A stretch of DNA of 64,000 nucleotides from Mariprofundus sp. KV (GTDB taxonomy: Bacteria; Pseudomonadota; Zetaproteobacteria; Mariprofundales; Mariprofundaceae): the NCBI RefSeq assembly GCF_013387475.1, contig NZ_VWNB01000010.1, forward strand, positions 62,001 through 126,000. Direction: 5' to 3'. This document shows positions 61,756-64,000 of this stretch, in pieces (position 1 is the stretch's first letter; every line of letters begins with the position of its first letter). Below the pieces are notes generated by a model, which had not been told where the DNA came from, did not search any database, and saw only the letters and a program-made list of their open reading frames with translations. The translations under genes were made by a program, and so were the position numbers.

Positions 61756-62509
61756 GAAGAGACTGTCAACCAAAGGCTTTGATCTGGTTAACGGCGCACG
61801 CAGGCTGCTGTTTCCATCGGCATGCCTGTTCTGCCAGCAGCCGCTGAATGAAGGTGGCATGCTCAGCCATGTTTGTTGCCATGCTTGCTTTGAAAAAACC
61901 GCGATCTGGCCACGTTCAGTTTGCAGCCGTTGCGGCTCAGCATTGCCCGAAGCCATGGCACCGGGGCCGTGTGGCCACTGCCTGACAAGGCCTCCTGCAC
62001 AGGCAGCGACGATGAGCCTCTACGCTTACAAGGGACCGGTTCGCGATGCGATTTTAAACTGGAAATTGCAGGGGCAGGATGCGGGTGTGCGCTGGCTGCT
62101 TGATGCGGCCATGCCCCGTATAAAGGAGTTGATTAACGCCGATGATCTTCTGCTTCCTGTGCCGATGCCGCTTTCACGCATGCGTAAAAGTGGTGTGCAT
62201 CATAGCGCAGATCTCTGTCGCTGGCTGTCTGCCGGCGTTGGCTGTGGCTGGGATTGGCAGCTGCTGCGCAGGGTTGGAGAGCAGCCACGCCAGTCGGCAC
62301 TCTCAGGTGTGGCCCGAAGAAAAAACCTGCGCAGGGCTTTTGCATTGGCTGCTGACTTCCGGGCATCACTGGCCGATGCTTCCACAATCTGGATTGTCGA
62401 TGATATACTGACCACAGGTTCAACATTGAACTTTGCGGCCAGGGCGGCAAAGCCGCTGAAAAGGGATGTGAAGGTGCTGTCGCTGGCGCGAACTTTAAAC
62501 AGAGGATAG
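61754..62509 (+). CDS. comF: ComF-family phosphoribosyltransferase-like protein
   Basis: A 251-residue protein with N-terminal cysteine pairs (CLFCQQP, CCHACF, CSRCG, CGHC) that form zinc sites and a C-terminal phosphoribosyltransferase fold with IWIVDDILTTGSTL. ComF is linked to DNA uptake in competent bacteria, and widely present. ATG 61754 (MKRLSTKGFDLVNGA) is chosen; it overlaps the bioF start on the opposite strand. grxC follows after 9 bp. Confidence 0.88.
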   Translation: MKRLSTKGFDLVNGARRLLFPSACLFCQQPLNEGGMLSHVCCHACFEKTAIWPRSVCSRCGSALPEAMAPGPCGHCLTRPPAQAATMSLYAYKGPVRDAILNWKLQGQDAGVRWLLDAAMPRIKELINADDLLLPVPMPLSRMRKSGVHHSADLCRWLSAGVGCGWDWQLLRRVGEQPRQSALSGVARRKNLRRAFALAADFRASLADASTIWIVDDILTTGSTLNFAARAAKPLKRDVKVLSLARTLNRG

Positions 62510-62518
62510 GTTTTCACC

Positions 62519-62776
62519 ATGGCAAACGTTGAAATATATTCGGGCGACTACTGCCCCTACTGTGTTCGGGCTAAAAATCTGTTGAAAAATAAAGGTGTGG
62601 AGTTTGTCGAATATGATGTGCAACGCGATCTGGCGCGTCAGGCCGCGATGGTAGAGCGCTCAGGCGGAGCCCGCAGCATTCCGCAGATTTTTATTAACGG
62701 AAAGCATATTGGTGGTTGCGATGACCTCTATGCGCTGGATAGCCGGGGTGAACTGGACCCCATGCTGGCAGGTTAA
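62519..62776 (+). CDS. grxC: Glutaredoxin 3
   Basis: An 85-residue dithiol glutaredoxin with the active site CPYC near residue 12 and the cis-proline SIPQIFINGKHIGGCDDL glutathione-binding segment. It reduces protein disulfides with glutathione. It is co-oriented between comF and the carbonic anhydrase gene, 9 and 11 bp away. Confidence 0.96.
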   Translation: MANVEIYSGDYCPYCVRAKNLLKNKGVEFVEYDVQRDLARQAAMVERSGGARSIPQIFINGKHIGGCDDLYALDSRGELDPMLAG

Positions 62777-62787
62777 GGCAGGTATAG

Positions 62788-63447
62788 ATGTGCAGCCCTG
62801 AAAAACTGTTACAAAATAACCGCGAGTGGTCTCGCAAATGCCAGGAACAGAACTCGGAATTTTTCAATCGTCTGGCGGCAATCCAGAATCCGGACTTCTT
62901 CTGGATCGGCTGTTCCGATAGCCGTGTACCTGCCAACGAGATCACCGGTCTTGAGCCGGGGCAGGTGTTTGTGCACCGCAATGTGGCCAATCAGGTTCAC
63001 CATACCGATCTGAATTGCCTCTCTGCTGCGCAATATGCGGTGGATGTGCTTGGCGTTAAACATATTGTTATTACCGGCCACTACGACTGTGGCGGCGTTC
63101 GCGCGGCGATGGCTGGCCAGCACCACGGCATTGTCGATAACTGGATTCGCAGCATTCGTGATACCTATGTGTTGCATCACGATGATCTGCAGCTGTTGCC
63201 GGAGAGCAAACGCATGGATCGCTTGTGCGAGCTGAATGTGATTCGCCAGGTGGATAATATCTGTCATACCCGTATTGTGCAGAATGCCTGGGAGCGTGGC
63301 AGCCCTCTCTCTGTACATGGCTGGATCTATAGCGTCAAAGATGGGCTGCTGCACGATCTGAGAGTGACTAAAAGTACACCTGAAGATGTGGCACCGCTCT
63401 ATCGTGTGACCGGTACCGAAACCAGCGCCTGGCCCGCTGCCAGCTGA
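62788..63447 (+). CDS. can: Beta-class carbonic anhydrase
   Basis: Interconverts carbon dioxide and bicarbonate. The zinc ligands are in CSDSRVPANEITG and HYDCGGV, with the usual Asp-Arg pair. The 219-residue length fits the Can type. It could supply bicarbonate to acetyl-CoA carboxylase, or carbon dioxide or bicarbonate to carbon fixation, matching the phosphoribulokinase elsewhere in the window; this link is inference. Confidence 0.95.
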   Translation: MCSPEKLLQNNREWSRKCQEQNSEFFNRLAAIQNPDFFWIGCSDSRVPANEITGLEPGQVFVHRNVANQVHHTDLNCLSAAQYAVDVLGVKHIVITGHYDCGGVRAAMAGQHHGIVDNWIRSIRDTYVLHHDDLQLLPESKRMDRLCELNVIRQVDNICHTRIVQNAWERGSPLSVHGWIYSVKDGLLHDLRVTKSTPEDVAPLYRVTGTETSAWPAAS

Positions 63448-63503
63448 TATTTATTATATGAACATGCGCTTACATGCGCCTGTTCAATCTTGTCCGGATT
63501 GAT

Positions 63504-64000
63504 CTATCCCTTGTTTGACAGAGCGATTGCGATTCTTACCCAGGCATCATAATCGAGCTGTTCAGGTCGCTTGCGCGGGTCAATCGCAATGGCCTCAAAA
63601 TCTTCCGCACTCAGTTCGCCCCTGAAATTATTATTGATGGTCTTACGGCGATGGGCAAATCCCTGACGTACTGTTTTCTGCAGAAGCTCATAACTGCAGG
63701 CCGGTGTTTTTCCGTGCGGTGTCATCAGGATCACTGCTGAATGGACCTTGGGTGGCGGCACAAATGCACCGGGGGGCAGCGTCAGCAGCCGTTTTACATC
63801 ATAATAGTGGCGTACCAGTACGGAGAGTCCGCCATACACCTTGCTGCCGGGCCCTGCAGCGATGCGTTCAGCCACTTCGCGCTGATACATCAACACCATG
63901 CCGCCGGAGAGATTGAAACCGGCCAGTTTAGCAGTCAGCGGGCCACTGATATTGTAAGGGAGATTGCCGGCAATCCATTCAGGGTGAATGGCGGTGACAG
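63504..64000 (-). CDS. rsmA: 16S rRNA dimethyladenosine transferase, partial
   Basis: The C-terminal 165 codons of RsmA (KsgA), which dimethylates A1518 and A1519 of 16S rRNA. The N6-adenine methyltransferase motif reads WIAGNLPYNISGPL near the window edge. The C-terminal domain (VLVRHYYDV, PGAFVPPPKVHSAVI, FAHRRKTINNNF) is complete. The gene continues beyond 64000. It is convergent with the carbonic anhydrase gene. Confidence 0.95.
   Translation of the reverse strand, partial: VTAIHPEWIAGNLPYNISGPLTAKLAGFNLSGGMVLMYQREVAERIAAGPGSKVYGGLSVLVRHYYDVKRLLTLPPGAFVPPPKVHSAVILMTPHGKTPACSYELLQKTVRQGFAHRRKTINNNFRGELSAEDFEAIAIDPRKRPEQLDYDAWVRIAIALSNKG

Noticed and set aside
63460-63485. GAACA...TGTTC hairpin between can and rsmA
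   Set aside because: It has a mismatch and no T run on either side; a bidirectional terminator is possible but unsupported.

Overview
The window is a contiguous bacterial chromosome segment (roughly 50% GC) centred on the replication origin, with typical proteobacterial gene content. The gene order thrU-tyrU-glyT-thrT-tufB followed by secE-nusG-rplKAJL-rpoBC matches the gammaproteobacterial arrangement. A phosphoribulokinase and a beta-carbonic anhydrase point to an autotroph using the Calvin cycle. My best inference is a marine autotrophic proteobacterium, possibly Zetaproteobacteria (Mariprofundus-like); this is recognition, not proof.

Layout. 1-13.5 kb: metabolic and DNA-maintenance genes (accD, folC, a single-domain response regulator, ilvBN, rimI, topA, dprA, a LysM protein, plsY, an NAD(P)-binding protein, a long-chain acyl-CoA ligase). 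13.5-16.8 kb: a small accessory patch with a HigB toxin, a HigA-like antitoxin fused to an ImmA/IrrE-type metalloprotease, a PepSY membrane protein, apaG, a glutathione S-transferase remnant and an unrecognised small gene. 16.9-30.8 kb: the transcription/translation block, all on the minus strand: four tRNAs, tuf, rpmG, tRNA-Trp, secE, nusG, rplK, rplA, the L10 leader, rplJ, rplL, rpoB, rpoC. 30.9-33.9 kb: coaD, a BamA-like outer-membrane protein, mtnA. 33.9-42.9 kb, minus strand: mnmG-rsmG-parA-parB with two parS sites, phosphoribulokinase, and rpmH-rnpA-yidD-yidC-mnmE. 43-51.6 kb, plus strand: dnaA, a 977-bp origin-like intergenic region, dnaN, recF, gyrB, purM, purN. 51.6-64 kb: an XRE regulator divergent from a two-gene exported cassette, a phospholipase D-family gene coupled to a two-component system, a NUDIX hydrolase, biotin genes bioF-bioH-bioC-bioD, comF, grxC, carbonic anhydrase and a partial rsmA.

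How it works together. The origin is flanked by divergent replication (dnaA-dnaN-recF-gyrB) and segregation/RNA-modification (rpmH...mnmE, mnmG-rsmG-parAB) clusters. The most notable observations are: (i) both parS palindromes contain the GTG start codon of a gene (parA and mnmG), and one also contains the rsmG stop; (ii) mnmE and rnpA lack a canonical start where homology says the protein begins; (iii) the dnaA-dnaN intergenic region holds two copies of a DnaA-box module offset by exactly 542 bp; (iv) the higBA promoter has its whole 17-bp spacer occupied by a perfect palindrome, ahead of an antitoxin that carries a protease domain. No large mobile element, CRISPR array or rRNA operon is visible. 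I did not find a wholly new multi-gene system; the toxin/antitoxin-protease pair and the regulator/exported-protein cassette are the least ordinary gene sets.
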